A stretch of DNA of 64,000 nucleotides from Choristoneura fumiferana (Eukaryota; Arthropoda; Insecta; Lepidoptera; Tortricidae), in NCBI RefSeq assembly GCF_025370935.1, contig NC_133489.1:23675167-23739166 (forward strand), read 5' to 3'. Numbering within the stretch: the stretch's first letter is position 1; each line of letters opens with the position of its first letter. This document shows, one piece after another, positions 1 through 9,394 of this stretch. The notes under the pieces are model-generated. The model saw only the letters and a list, made by a program, of their open reading frames with translations, made no database searches and was not told the DNA's origin. The position numbers and the translations under genes are program-made.

Positions 1-858
1 TATTCCAAAAAGCATTGTCACGCTGTTCAAACACGTTTCGCTTATCGCTGATAGAATCTAAGGCTTTGCATGCAAATGTGAGGCAAATAGAGCGGGACAC
101 GGCCGAAACCGGGTGCAAAAACGCGGCGTCACTGTGTCAGCAGTATAACATCACGACATAATTTAGGTACGCGTGTTACAAAAGGTTAATTAAAACGCTA
201 TAATATTAACTAGTTTGCTAATGTTGTTCAGCACTCAAACTAAAATCGGTTTTCTTTTTCTTTCTCATTTGAATCTTCAGGAAAAGGAAGATAACCTACG
301 AGTAGCTACATTAACATTCTCATTGTATTGTAATGTATACGTATGAAATTGACATGACAACAACAGATTCACGTTTTCATTTATGCTGTTTGCTCACGCT
401 CGCGGTACCTGTCTCTAATTGTAGAATTTTATGTCCCGTTTTTTTGCAGTAAGTTTGAGGTTAGGTCATTGTACTACCATTGTCATTTCATTTCATGCAG
501 TTTTTTTATATTATTATAATTTTCAGAATGCGTATGCAGTGTATGCGTGTAAAAAAAAACCCAGAACATAATATTATATATGCCAAAGTTTTTAAAGAAG
601 TACAAAATTGGCATGCTTATGAAAAAGCTGTCTTCCATCTTCAACAGTTCTCGAGCGCAACTTGCTTTGTTACTAGTTGCGAAGTGAAGCGTAAACTTGT
701 CAAGCCCGACTATTACGTAAATTTACGTAAATAACGGTTATTTCGTATTCGGAAGGAATTCCAATTACGTGCGGACCTTCGTCAGCTGGCTGCTCAGTTT
801 GGACTCGACGTGCCTGCGCTAAATTGATAATAGAGCCCTTGTCGACTTCTATGAGTTC
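1..858. other. No recognisable gene
   Basis: AT-rich DNA with an 84-codon frame at 480-734 that lacks protein-like features. A strong acceptor-like tract (CCCGTTTTTTTGCAG near 450) has no open exon after it. Confidence 0.5.
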
Positions 859-910
859 ATAGTTCAAAGTCAAAATCTGTACCTTTAATTTAGGCTTAGC
901 ACTGTCTTAT
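859..910 (-). mobile_element. Short Jockey-type LINE tail
   Basis: TTCAAAGTCAAAATCTGTAC followed by TTTAATTTAGGCTTAGCACT matches the terminal ~50 nt of the 33.4-kb tail on the minus strand. Only the 3' end remains. Confidence 0.6.
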
Positions 911-1420
911 GCATGGCTCAACATCTACTACATAACAGGTTTGGAATAAACTTATATTGGAAAGAAAAAGATAATAAAATCAAATGTATTTTTGCCAGAC
1001 TGTATGAAGAAGGGTTATGTTTTCAATCGTATGCATGTATACATGAGAGATACCATTAAATTCAATGATAATATATGTTACTATTGTAACATATTTATAA
1101 GCTCACTGATTATATTTGTCAAAACTGTCGAAGTGACATAAGAAAATAATATTTCGAAAATCCACAATATCCTCATCCGATGATAAAGACCACTCTGTTA
1201 AACAAGAGTGAAGCGACTTAGAAAACAAAAGAGTGTTATATTAAAGAAGTACAAGACCTAACAAATAACCGAAAACGTCAACAACTTCAGCCAATTCATA
1301 AAAATGTGACCACATAAAATTATATTTACAAATACAATACAAACATTCTTTAATGACCACCAAAAGCAGTACAGAGACATTACAAAAATAAAAAAAATCA
1401 CGTACACAATATACAGTTAT

Positions 1421-1538
1421 ATAAACCCCCTTGCAAAAAAACGGGCACCTATGGTTTTTGTATTTTATGTGCATGAAAGCTTCAATGCCTAAAAATCTGA
1501 AAAACCATAGGTGCCCGTTTTTTTGCAAGGGAGTTTAT
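1421..1538. repeat. 118-bp hairpin element
   Basis: Arms 1421-1459 and 1500-1538 are inverted copies with one mismatch; 31 bp next to the loop are perfect and include CGGGCACCTATGG. The loop is 40 nt. The two overlapping frames that both start MQKNGHLWF are the arms read from opposite strands, not genes. Confidence 0.85.
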
Positions 1539-1734
1539 GTATATATAGTTTGGTATTTAGCGCAAAACCACTCGGTCATCTTATACCATAACAATAGGTA
1601 CGAATATACGAATATAATCCAAGAATCTCACATGTTCCCGAGTTGTATACGCGTCCAAACCGCTCGCATACCGCACCCGCCCCGCCCGCATACCGCCTCT
1701 GGCTGAACGAAACTATTTAAAAGTTGGAGCAAAT

Positions 1735-1990
1735 ATTCAAATGCTGGGTGTGGTGCCAGTGACAGCGGCCAAAATTGTGAATATTTCAGTTAAATTCAAA
1801 TTAGGTGGTCCTCGTAGCAAAACGTTCTCGTTGGTGTAATGCCCGCAATGTAATAAGTCATTGGAGCAAAACATCTGCAATTTAAAAGGTATTGAGTCTC
1901 CAAAATAAAATGTCATAATTACTAAATGACCGCAACTTAAATGGTCACGGGAGCAAAACGTCCGCAATGAAAATTATACTCGATACAAGA
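1735..1990. repeat. Phrase-like degenerate repeat, locus 1
   Basis: Short phrases recur with loose spacing: GGAGCAAAACATCTGCAAT, GGAGCAAAACGTCCGCAATG, GTAGCAAAACGTTCTCG, CAAAATAAAATGTC, TAAATGACCGCAAC. It resembles the loci at 58855 and 63200. No coding potential. Confidence 0.5.
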
Positions 1991-1997
1991 AATCAGT

Positions 1998-2393
1998 TAC
2001 CGTAAAACAGGGTGAGAAGGGATTGCGGGGAGAGTAGGGATGGAACTAATATTTTGTGGTTTCACTTGCTACTTAAAATTTCTGGCTCAGCATCAGCATG
2101 CTCTAAAAGTAGTTTAGTTATATTTTTAGACATATTATTATATCGCGTTTTTTCTGTTAATTTGCTATCGTCATTTATTTTATTTGTTCATACTGACCCC
2201 ACTACGGGGTGAGCTAGAATTTGCCTATATTTTAGTGTTTATTATTTAAACTATGAAACTAAACGACTGATAATCATTAAACTAAAATTCATACCACCGG
2301 ATTTTTTTTTTATCAATAGACATCAACTTACTAAATATTTTTTATCGAGGTTTGAACTTCAATTTTGTCCCAACTCACTCCGTTTTACGGTAC
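1998..2393. mobile_element. 396-bp MITE-like element
   Basis: Terminal inverted repeats: TACCGTAAAACAGGGTGAG at 1998 and CTCACTCCGTTTTACGGTA at 2375-2393. It carries an internal ACCCC-ACTAC-GGGGT palindrome near 2198. No transposase. Ends include TA, possibly the target duplication. Confidence 0.7.
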
Positions 2394-2399
2394 TTAGAG

Positions 2400-2830
2400 A
2401 ACTCTCTCCCTGCCGCAAATCATCTTTATCAGTTTTGAGATTCCGCAATTAATCAGTGAGTGGGTGAATGACCATTATAATCTTTTAACTGACTGGGTCA
2501 TGTACTGTATTAACAACTGCTATTAGTTTGACTTATTTTTATGATGCAGATTACTTTATAAACTAGAAAATAAAGTAAAATGAAAATTAAACGAGTAATT
2601 CATTGAAACTTTAGAGTATGTAAAACACCAAAAATAATACTCTACGTAAGTACATAATTTATCTACCAAACTTGAGTATTTTCATCTGATAAAAGCAAAC
2701 TTTTATCAATACACACTCACAACGACTGTTCCTACAAAACATGATTTCAGCCACAACGAGCCGTAATAAGAGACAATGTTCTACCTCATGATGAAACCCT
2801 TACATTCTTCCTAATCAGAAAACACATTAT
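2400..2830. other. AT-rich, nothing identified
   Basis: No repeats with other copies in the window and no meaningful open frames. Confidence 0.5.
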
Positions 2831-2932
2831 TTTTCCGCCTGTCATCTGTCACTCACACCGTACAAAGGGTCGCCGCGACTTGTAACAAAGCGAGCTGCGT
2901 GCACGCTGCGCGCACGCCGCGTGTGCGCCGAG

Positions 2933-3000
2933 ATGCGGGCTTTATCAAAAATGCTGCGACATTGTTGCGGTTTTAATTTATTTGCGTGGTTTAAGCGATT
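2933..3000 (+). CDS. Candidate first coding exon
   Basis: A CpG-rich stretch (about 2870-2935) precedes an ATG at 2933. The frame runs 22 codons plus two nucleotides (MRALSKMLRHCCGF at the start, then aromatic and basic residues) and meets a good donor GTGAGT at 3001. If unspliced, it stops at once (TTG TGA). The GC-rich leader, ATG and consensus donor together suggest a promoter and first exon, but no homolog is recognised, the start context is only fair and no partner exon with matching phase was found. Chance cannot be excluded. Confidence 0.27.
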
Positions 3001-3006
3001 GTGAGT

Positions 3007-4385
3007 GCTGCGGAATTACATTCTTTGTTTACAAATGGAACGCAGAATAGCAGTGAATGGCGTGCATTAAGCGAAGCTGTGAGAGATTGGAATATGTGGC
3101 AAGCTGTGACAATCAATGACAATAAACGAATACTTACACGTACTTTATGTAAAAACAATCTTAACACACCTTAAAGAAAAGTGGTATCCATCCGTTGAAG
3201 GTTGCCAAACAGTTTATGATCTTTCAGAAGTTAGTTTAACAATGAATGTAATTGAAAACTCACTACTTGCTTTAGGCTGTTTAAGGCCAATGACTTTATT
3301 TAAAACAACACCTTATCATTTCTGTAGACGATGAATAGAAAGAAGAATCTTTATATTCTTAAACATACTATACTATACTAAGGATATTCTATCATCCGAA
3401 GAACATCCGCTGAAATCATAAAATCGCTTGTCAACGTCAAGTTTCGCAATCTTCTCACAAAATTATAGGATTATCACTGAACCAATAAATACGCGAACCT
3501 TGAAAGCCTTGCAAGTTGCGGGGTAGTTTGACTGAATTTGTGATAGCGCCTCAGAAGTAAATTTGAATGAGGGCCAGTCGCCATTACCGTCAAAACAGCG
3601 TAAGGGGATTACAGCCCGCCCACTTCGACGCGCGGCAGCGATGCGGAGAGCATAATAAAATTATTCTGTTCATTGCACAGTCACAACGCTTGCATAGCAG
3701 TTTTAAATGACAACAAACGCAATGTAGTAGAAACTCGTTTGCTACATCGCCGGTTGCGCGTAATCGTGGCCATTGAAGTTCGGCTGATAACGTAACGTGA
3801 CGGTGTGAGCGGCGGCCGCGGCGGGTCATGCCGTTCAGAGACTTTATTAATATATATATTGTAATGAAGATAATTTGGAAGCCTATGACATGTGGCGCAA
3901 GAGGGTACGAGGAAAAACTCGGAATGAGACACTAATTATGAAATAGTATGGAAGGAAATATAAAGGCCGTGAAGAAATTAATTCACGTCAGTAAATGATA
4001 TGGACAGTGTTCTTTTCTATGTCTTCTATGCCCTACACTCTTGAATGACTGTAGTCGTTGATTAATGACTAAGAGAGAGCGAAATAAAAAGAGAGACATA
4101 TTCGATAAACAGAAAAACTCATTAAATAAATAAAAAACATCGAATAGTCCCAATATCTGGATCGTAAAAACTCTAGTCATATCAACGCTTAAGATCGTAG
4201 AGACATGGGTCGGTCGTTGGGTTTTTTAAGAATTTCGTGTCCCTAAATCTTAATTCAACTGCCGAATTTATTTGCTTACACGTGCGAGAAACCGTGGGTT
4301 CAGTGTAGTTAATTTCGTATTAATTATTGATGTAGATACTAAGTCCTATTATTACGAGAATTCAGTAATTCGTCTACCCGTGCCG
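3007..4385. other. Unassigned; one GC-rich patch at 3590-3840
   Basis: The patch is CpG-rich (GCGGCGGCCGCGGCGGGTC) and open in two minus-strand frames of about 80 codons. I see no start, splice or homology support; it could be regulatory or an unrecognised exon. Confidence 0.4.
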
Positions 4386-4617
4386 TTTTTAACCCCCCAC
4401 GCAAAAAGAGGGGTGTTATAAGTTTGACCGTTATGGATGTCTGTGTGTGTGGCACCGTAGCTCTTAAATTTGAATGCAGTTTTTTTTTTTTTAAAATCAG
4501 GTTTTCTAGCGACAGTTCTTAGATATGTTTTATCAAAATCAGTTCAGCCGTTTTTGAGATATTGAACTTTGAAGTGACAAAGTAGGGGGTCTTCCAATTT
4601 TTTGTTGCTTAGGTTAC
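4386..4617 (+). repeat. 'CCCCGACGC' dispersed repeat, copy 1
   Basis: Starts TTTAACCCCCCACGCAAAAA, then GAGGGGTGTTATAAGTTTGA, a TGTCTGTGTGTG stretch, GCGACAGTTCTTAGATATG, CCGTTTTTGAGATATTGAAC and TTTGAAGTGACAAAGT, ending near TGCTTAGGTTA. Non-coding, class unknown; six copies are seen in both orientations. Confidence 0.8.
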
Positions 4618-4693
4618 TTTTAGACTTACAACTACTATACAATTTACAAGCGGTATTCTTTTTTAACAGTACGCATTGAAAATAGACTAACGC

Positions 4694-4970
4694 TTTTTTT
4701 TTATTTGACTGGATGGCAAACGATCAAGTGGGTCTCCTGATGGTAAGAGATCACCACCGCCCATAAACATCTGCAACACCAGGGGTATTGCAGATGCGTT
4801 GCCAACCTAGAGGCCTAAGATGGGATACCTCAAGTGCCAGTAATTTCACCGGCTGTCTTACTCTCCACGCCGAAACACAACAGTGCAAGCAGTGCTGCTT
4901 CACGACAGGATTAGCGAGCAAGATGGTGGTAGCAATCCGGACGGACCTTGCACAAGGTCCTACCACCTGC
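4694..4970 (+). repeat. ~280-bp dispersed repeat, copy 1
   Basis: Starts with a T-run and GACTGGATGGCAAACGATCA, then AAGAGATCACCACCGCCCAT, GATGCGTTGCCAACCTAGAG, TGTCTTACTCTCCACGCCGA and AGCAAGATGGTGGTAGCAAT; ends in the 18-bp palindrome GGACCTTGCACAAGGTCC (4943-4960) plus TACCACCTGC. It has no pol III boxes that I can see and no coding frame. Copies at 12133, 54133 and 58628 share both ends, so they are real boundaries. Class unknown (SINE-like or a Helitron-type non-autonomous element). Confidence 0.85.
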
Positions 4971-5026
4971 AAAATAAATGTTAATTGTAACTTCTAGGTT
5001 CCTGAAATGGGCTTCCGGTAGAGGAA

Positions 5027-5235
5027 TCCTGCTAATATTATGAATGTGAAAGTTTCTGAGTATGTGTGAGTGTATGTTTGCTATTCCTGCGATCTAAAAC
5101 GACTGGATGGATTTGGATATAGTATGTAGATCGTAATACTTTTTATCCCAATATTCCCACGGGATCGGAATAAAATCCCAAGTTATCAACCGCTACGACT
5201 GAAGACAAATTTAGGCAAGGTTGCTTTTTACTCAA
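5027..5235 (+). mobile_element. Helitron-like fragment
   Basis: GCTAATATTATGAATGTGAA, then GATTTGGATATAGTATGTAG and CCCACGGGATCGGAATAAAA: the 5' part of the family, with no CTAGT end. Confidence 0.6.
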
Positions 5236-5239
5236 CCTT

Positions 5240-6960
5240 AATGAAACACGGTTTTGGGAATCGGGATGAGGTTTTTTGCAATATTACAGAATTTCTATCC
5301 AACTAAACCTATGGCTCACGCGCATGCGCCGCCGAGAGTAAATGCTATAAATGATAATTATGATTCGAGCCTGCTATAGAGTAAATTCACCCATAGGGAG
5401 CTCATAATTATATCAGGATTTCAGCCGAAGATCCTATTAAGACTGAACAAATTCACGGAACCGATTGGAGACGTTAGGAGGCTTCTAAATTCTTATTATT
5501 TCCTGCGCAGAGACAATTATTGGAAGCCACGTGCCCGCCGCCTGCGCAGTGCACAGCGCGCGGACAGTACGGAAGTTTGAACGCTTGAATTGTAAGTTTT
5601 ATTGATTCAGTTTTACCATAATTAACAATGTCGTTTTGTGGTAAACACGCTATTATTAATATTGTTTCTGACGACTTTCATATCAGACTTTTCATATTTT
5701 AATTTAATGTTCCAAAATTGAAATTCGAAATTTGAAAAAGAAAACGACGAAGGTTTTCGGATAGCTGGGCGAGATTTGAATGCCTTCCGTGCTTTTACGC
5801 GCCAGAGAGTCATAAAAACTCGAATACCGCAGATATTCAACCACCCAAAAACCACCACCACCCAAAAAATAATTTTCAAAATTCACAACTCCTACGCTTC
5901 AAATAAATTGGAAAGACATAAAAAATTATAATATAATAAAACCAAAGAAAACATACACTCTTTAGTTTTAGGTTTTATTTTTTATTACATTTTATGTAAG
6001 TGTTTTAAGTTTAGGATAGTTTTATGTAAATAGTTTTAATTTATGTTTGTTCTATTGTATTATTTGTAATTTTATTTTTATACACTCTTTTATATTGTCA
6101 TATATTTAATATATTTATTATATCGTTACTTTATGCAAGAACTCAAAGCGAAATACTGTAAGAATACTGTTCTCAAACTGTTCAATACGCGCAGTCTATT
6201 CGTACGTCTGGAGCTGGAACTTACATTATTCATTTTGAATCTTCGGAAGAGCGGAAGGTGTCTACGGCATCCCGGCCGGACCCGGGCTTGAATTAAAGAA
6301 GAGCAGTGACTATACGAAAGCAAGCTCGCGGTTTGTGGTATATACTATTTCTATTATGTACTCTCTCTCTCTCTTTCTTTCTCTCGATATACAGAAACTT
6401 AAAATCTAACTTTATATATAAATTCACACTTGTGCTTGAGTATAGCAAAGTATAGCTGTATAATTTTTGAGTGTCATAATGTAAATTAATGTTTGTCATA
6501 ATTTTTGTTTTTTTCCGCGGCACCTGTAATTTTTCATAAAATTTGAAATGAACATCCTGCAGAATTTTTGTTTTATAACAAATTTTGATCAATTACATAC
6601 ATACATTATATTATAGCAAATATAACATTTAAGACCGATATGGACCCAAATAAATACATACAACCTATTGAAAAACAAATCAAACTTCCGTCCGAACGTC
6701 GACAATAAACATTGATTTCGTATTTTTCATACATTTACGAGTATCTGCCCCAAATCGTGGATCTAATTTGGGACTACTAGTCATTTAGTTAAGTTTTTTT
6801 TCTTAAATTTATTTCTTATAAACCGTTTACTTAACTTCATTTTGATATAAAAAATTGAAATGTTAAATACTTAAACAATAGACTACTTGAAAATTGGTAA
6901 AATATTTTTCGAAGTATAAAAGCCTAAAAATGGGTGCAATGCACTTAGGTGCATACATTA
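5240..6960. other. Unassigned AT-rich DNA
   Basis: Includes poly-T and long T-rich stretches and several 60-100-codon minus-strand frames with no protein character. A GC island at 5525-5575 is too short to interpret. Confidence 0.45.
6358..6388. repeat. CT microsatellite
   Basis: CTCTCTCTCTCTCTTTCTTT run, about 30 bp. Confidence 0.85.
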
Positions 6961-6969
6961 TGGTTAGGT

Positions 6970-7027
6970 AAATATTATTTTATTATTCTTTGAATTTTAG
7001 AATTCAAAGAATAATAAAATAATATTT
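6970..7027. repeat. Perfect 27-bp hairpin
   Basis: 6970-6996 and 7001-7027 are exact inverted copies separated by TTAG. AT-rich, centred on TTTGAATTTTAGAATTCAAA. Confidence 0.9.
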
Positions 7028-7255
7028 TGAAGCCGAGTTGCACATCCAAATAGCACCTTTCATTTCTCTGCGTCGCGCACGTAGGATTTGTTTGCGTGAC
7101 AAATATCATTTTGAAAACGGTTCAAGTGCGAGTCGGGCTCGCAAACGAAGAGTTCTGTACCAAAAACATGCTATAAGACTATTTTTACCCGACAGTCTTG
7201 CTTGAAATTGACTCTAAGTCAATTAACCAGTCTCAAACGTGACACCAAACCAACC

Positions 7256-7400
7256 CACGGAACTACGAGTAGATATCGAAAATACTAACTCAGACATGGA
7301 TGCACAGAAAAACCAGAAAAAGAGACCAGCGCTGGGAATCGAACCCAGGTCCTTAGCAATCCGTGCTGCGTGCTGTAACCCCTACACCACTGCTACGAGT
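7256..7400 (-). mobile_element. tRNA-headed SINE (family C), fragment
   Basis: GGGAATCGAACCCAGGTCCT is the reverse complement of a pol III B box (GGTTCGATTCC) in a tRNA-like context; the tRNA-like part continues to CTGTAACCCCTACACCACTG. Upstream GATGCACAGAAAAACCAG belongs to the SINE body. Confidence 0.75.
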
Positions 7401-7479
7401 ACGAGTAGATGTCGAATAGAGAGGTAACCAAGTTATAATTAAAATTAGATTTAAAATGATTACTAAAAGTAAACAAACT

Positions 7480-7706
7480 CGAAAATACAAACTGAAATAT
7501 AGATGCATAGAAAAACCATAAAAATAAGACCAGCGCTGGGAATCGAACCCAGGTCCTCGGCATTCCGTGCCACGTGCTATACCACTACACCACCACTGGT
7601 GGTTTTCAGTTTGTATTTTCGATATGGGTTTTAACGGGATGACCGTAAAAGTAACAAAAAAATTGGAATTGCAATAAAATAAATACAAAAAGATTAAAAA
7701 AAACAA
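7480..7706. mobile_element. tRNA-headed SINE (family C), rearranged pair
   Basis: 7480-7600 is a minus-strand copy with body, B box and A-box region (CGTGCTATACCACTACACCA). From 7601 the tail of the same family appears in plus orientation (TTTTCAGTTTGTATTTTCGA, GGGATGACCGTAAAAGTAAC), so a tail from a second copy is joined head-on. The 117-codon frame here is a SINE translation, not a gene. Confidence 0.72.
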
Positions 7707-8089
7707 TCTTAGTAAACAAACTAATAACTGTTGTAGGTTTCATTATACATTGAATCTAAACCTTATTGTAATTTTATACAGATTTGTACTGACATTGATT
7801 TTTATTATGTCATTCATTCTCTTTTTTCTTGTGTTGTGATGTAATAAACTGCTTATATATATTTTACTTAAATATGTGTTTAAATCTCATTTTACAATAG
7901 GTTATGGGATAGCAATTCACAGTCAAACGTTTTCAATATATCAGAAAATAGAACTTGTACGTCGCGTGTGGAAGTTTGTTATGAAAAATGCATTGATTCT
8001 GGACTATTTGTGGACCTGTGTGTGGTTATGTGGAAAATGACGAAACATCGCATGATGTTAGAAGTAGACGTGATGTAATAGCGAAATGT

Positions 8090-8205
8090 ATCCCCCCGCG
8101 GCATGGACCCAAAAATGGTGGCAGCATTTCCTCGCTGTACGGCGAGGCCTGTGTCCAACAATCGACATGCTACAGCTGATTATGATGATGATAATGATAA
8201 AATGT
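8090..8205 (+). mobile_element. Probable LINE tail with GAT-rich end
   Basis: GAGGCCTGTGTCCAACAATC followed by ATGATGATGATAATGATA. The last part resembles the RTE tail (GGCCTTTGTCCAGCAGTGG...CTGATGATGATG), but upstream sequence does not match the other copies. Confidence 0.45.
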
Positions 8206-8239
8206 GACATGTTGACGGCCGCGCGCATATGCGATGCAA

Positions 8240-8265
8240 CCAATAATAATAATAATAATAATAAT
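8240..8265. repeat. AAT microsatellite
   Basis: Eight AAT units directly after the probable LINE tail at 8205. Confidence 0.85.
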
Positions 8266-8587
8266 CTTTTATTTCGGATTTTCTTTTATTTTATTTTTTT
8301 TCCAATATCAATATCATTGCTGCATTCCATGAGCGATGACCAATTAGATCAGCGTTCTAGTGACCAACGACTTGTGACGTAAGAATGGGTGAAGCGCCGT
8401 ATGAACAGGGTTCCGGTGTCAGTGGAACCCTTAAACCCGCTGTTTGCAGAGCTCTGCAAACAGCTGAAATGAAACTGGCGCGGACGGCTAACAATGCTTT
8501 CTAGAGGCACTAGAGCTCTAAACGGATGATGATGTGACATTGCGACTGCTGTTATGCTATAGTGCTGCTGTCTATGAACCTCTGAGT

Positions 8588-8725
8588 TTTTTATTTAGGA
8601 TAGGGGGAAAACGAGAGGCAGGTCACCTAATGGAAAGCAATCACCGCCCCCTATGGAAATCCACAACGTAAGTTGAGTTACGGATGTATTGCCGGCCTTT
8701 TGAAAAAGGAGTGAGCTCGTATTTT
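8588..8725 (+). repeat. Relative of the ~280-bp repeat
   Basis: TTTTTTATTTAGGATAGGGG, then GAGAGGCAGGTCACCTAATG, AAGCAATCACCGCCCCCTAT, GCCGGCCTTTTGAAAAAGGA. The 5' half corresponds to the ~280-bp family with many differences; the 3' half is different. Confidence 0.55.
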
Positions 8726-8729
8726 TCTG

Positions 8730-8920
8730 TTTTTAAGCAGAGGATTGTGGGTTCGGGCCCGGTTTCGCACCTCTGAGTATTTCGGAATTCATGAGCGAAA
8801 TAACATGTCATTTAAAATTTACCACATATAAACATCTGCTAAAAAAATAATGGTGTCTGAGTAAAGTTCCCAATCAGCACTGTGCCCGCGCGGCCGCGTG
8901 GGAACACTAGCCCAAACAAC
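8730..8920 (+). mobile_element. tRNA-headed SINE (family D), 5' part
   Basis: GCAGAGGATTGTGGGTTCGG, GCCCGGTTTCGCACCTCTGA, then TTCGGAATTCATGAGCGAAA and AAGTTCCCAATCAGCACTGT. Matches the reverse complement of the 54.6-kb copy, with a diverged middle and no tail. Confidence 0.65.
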
Positions 8921-9301
8921 CGCCGCCGCCATTTAGTACCTAACCGTTCTTAGAGTATTATTTACAGAAGTAGTAACAATTACCACACTTCGATCAAACT
9001 GATAGTATGAGGGCTGAAGGCATCTGTTATGTGGTTTGTGGACACCGCGTGCGAGCGAGAGGGTTCGTCGCTGTCCGTTTTGGAGCGCTGCCAAATCGGC
9101 CATTGGCCCAGATAGCCTGCATACTAACGGTGGGGCACTAATTGCTTTTATAGCGTGCTGTAACACCCCGAGCACACTCACATTAATATATCGGGCGCGC
9201 ATTGCCATTGCCATGATAATTGTAGGGTGTATTGTATTTTATAACTCTTTATTGTACATGAAACACTTGAAAAATAACAGTTTAACCCTTAACGCATTCA
9301 C

Positions 9302-9394
9302 TGCCACCAACGCATATATGCGTTTTTGGAACTTCCCCCCAGTGCTGCTGTCTAATTATTCATACATTTTGAACGCACATGTGCGTCGGTGGCA
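9302..9394. repeat. Foldback with paired palindromes
   Basis: TGCCACCAACGCATATATGC at the left and GCACATGTGCGTCGGTGGCA at the right are inverted copies, and each arm also contains its own palindrome: AACGCATATATGCGTT (9309-9324) and ACGCACATGTGCGT (9373-9386). It lies inside a 136-codon frame (9036-9446) that I regard as fortuitous. Confidence 0.7.

Noticed and set aside
7353..7706. 117-codon minus-strand frame
   Set aside because: It is a translation of the tRNA-like SINE.
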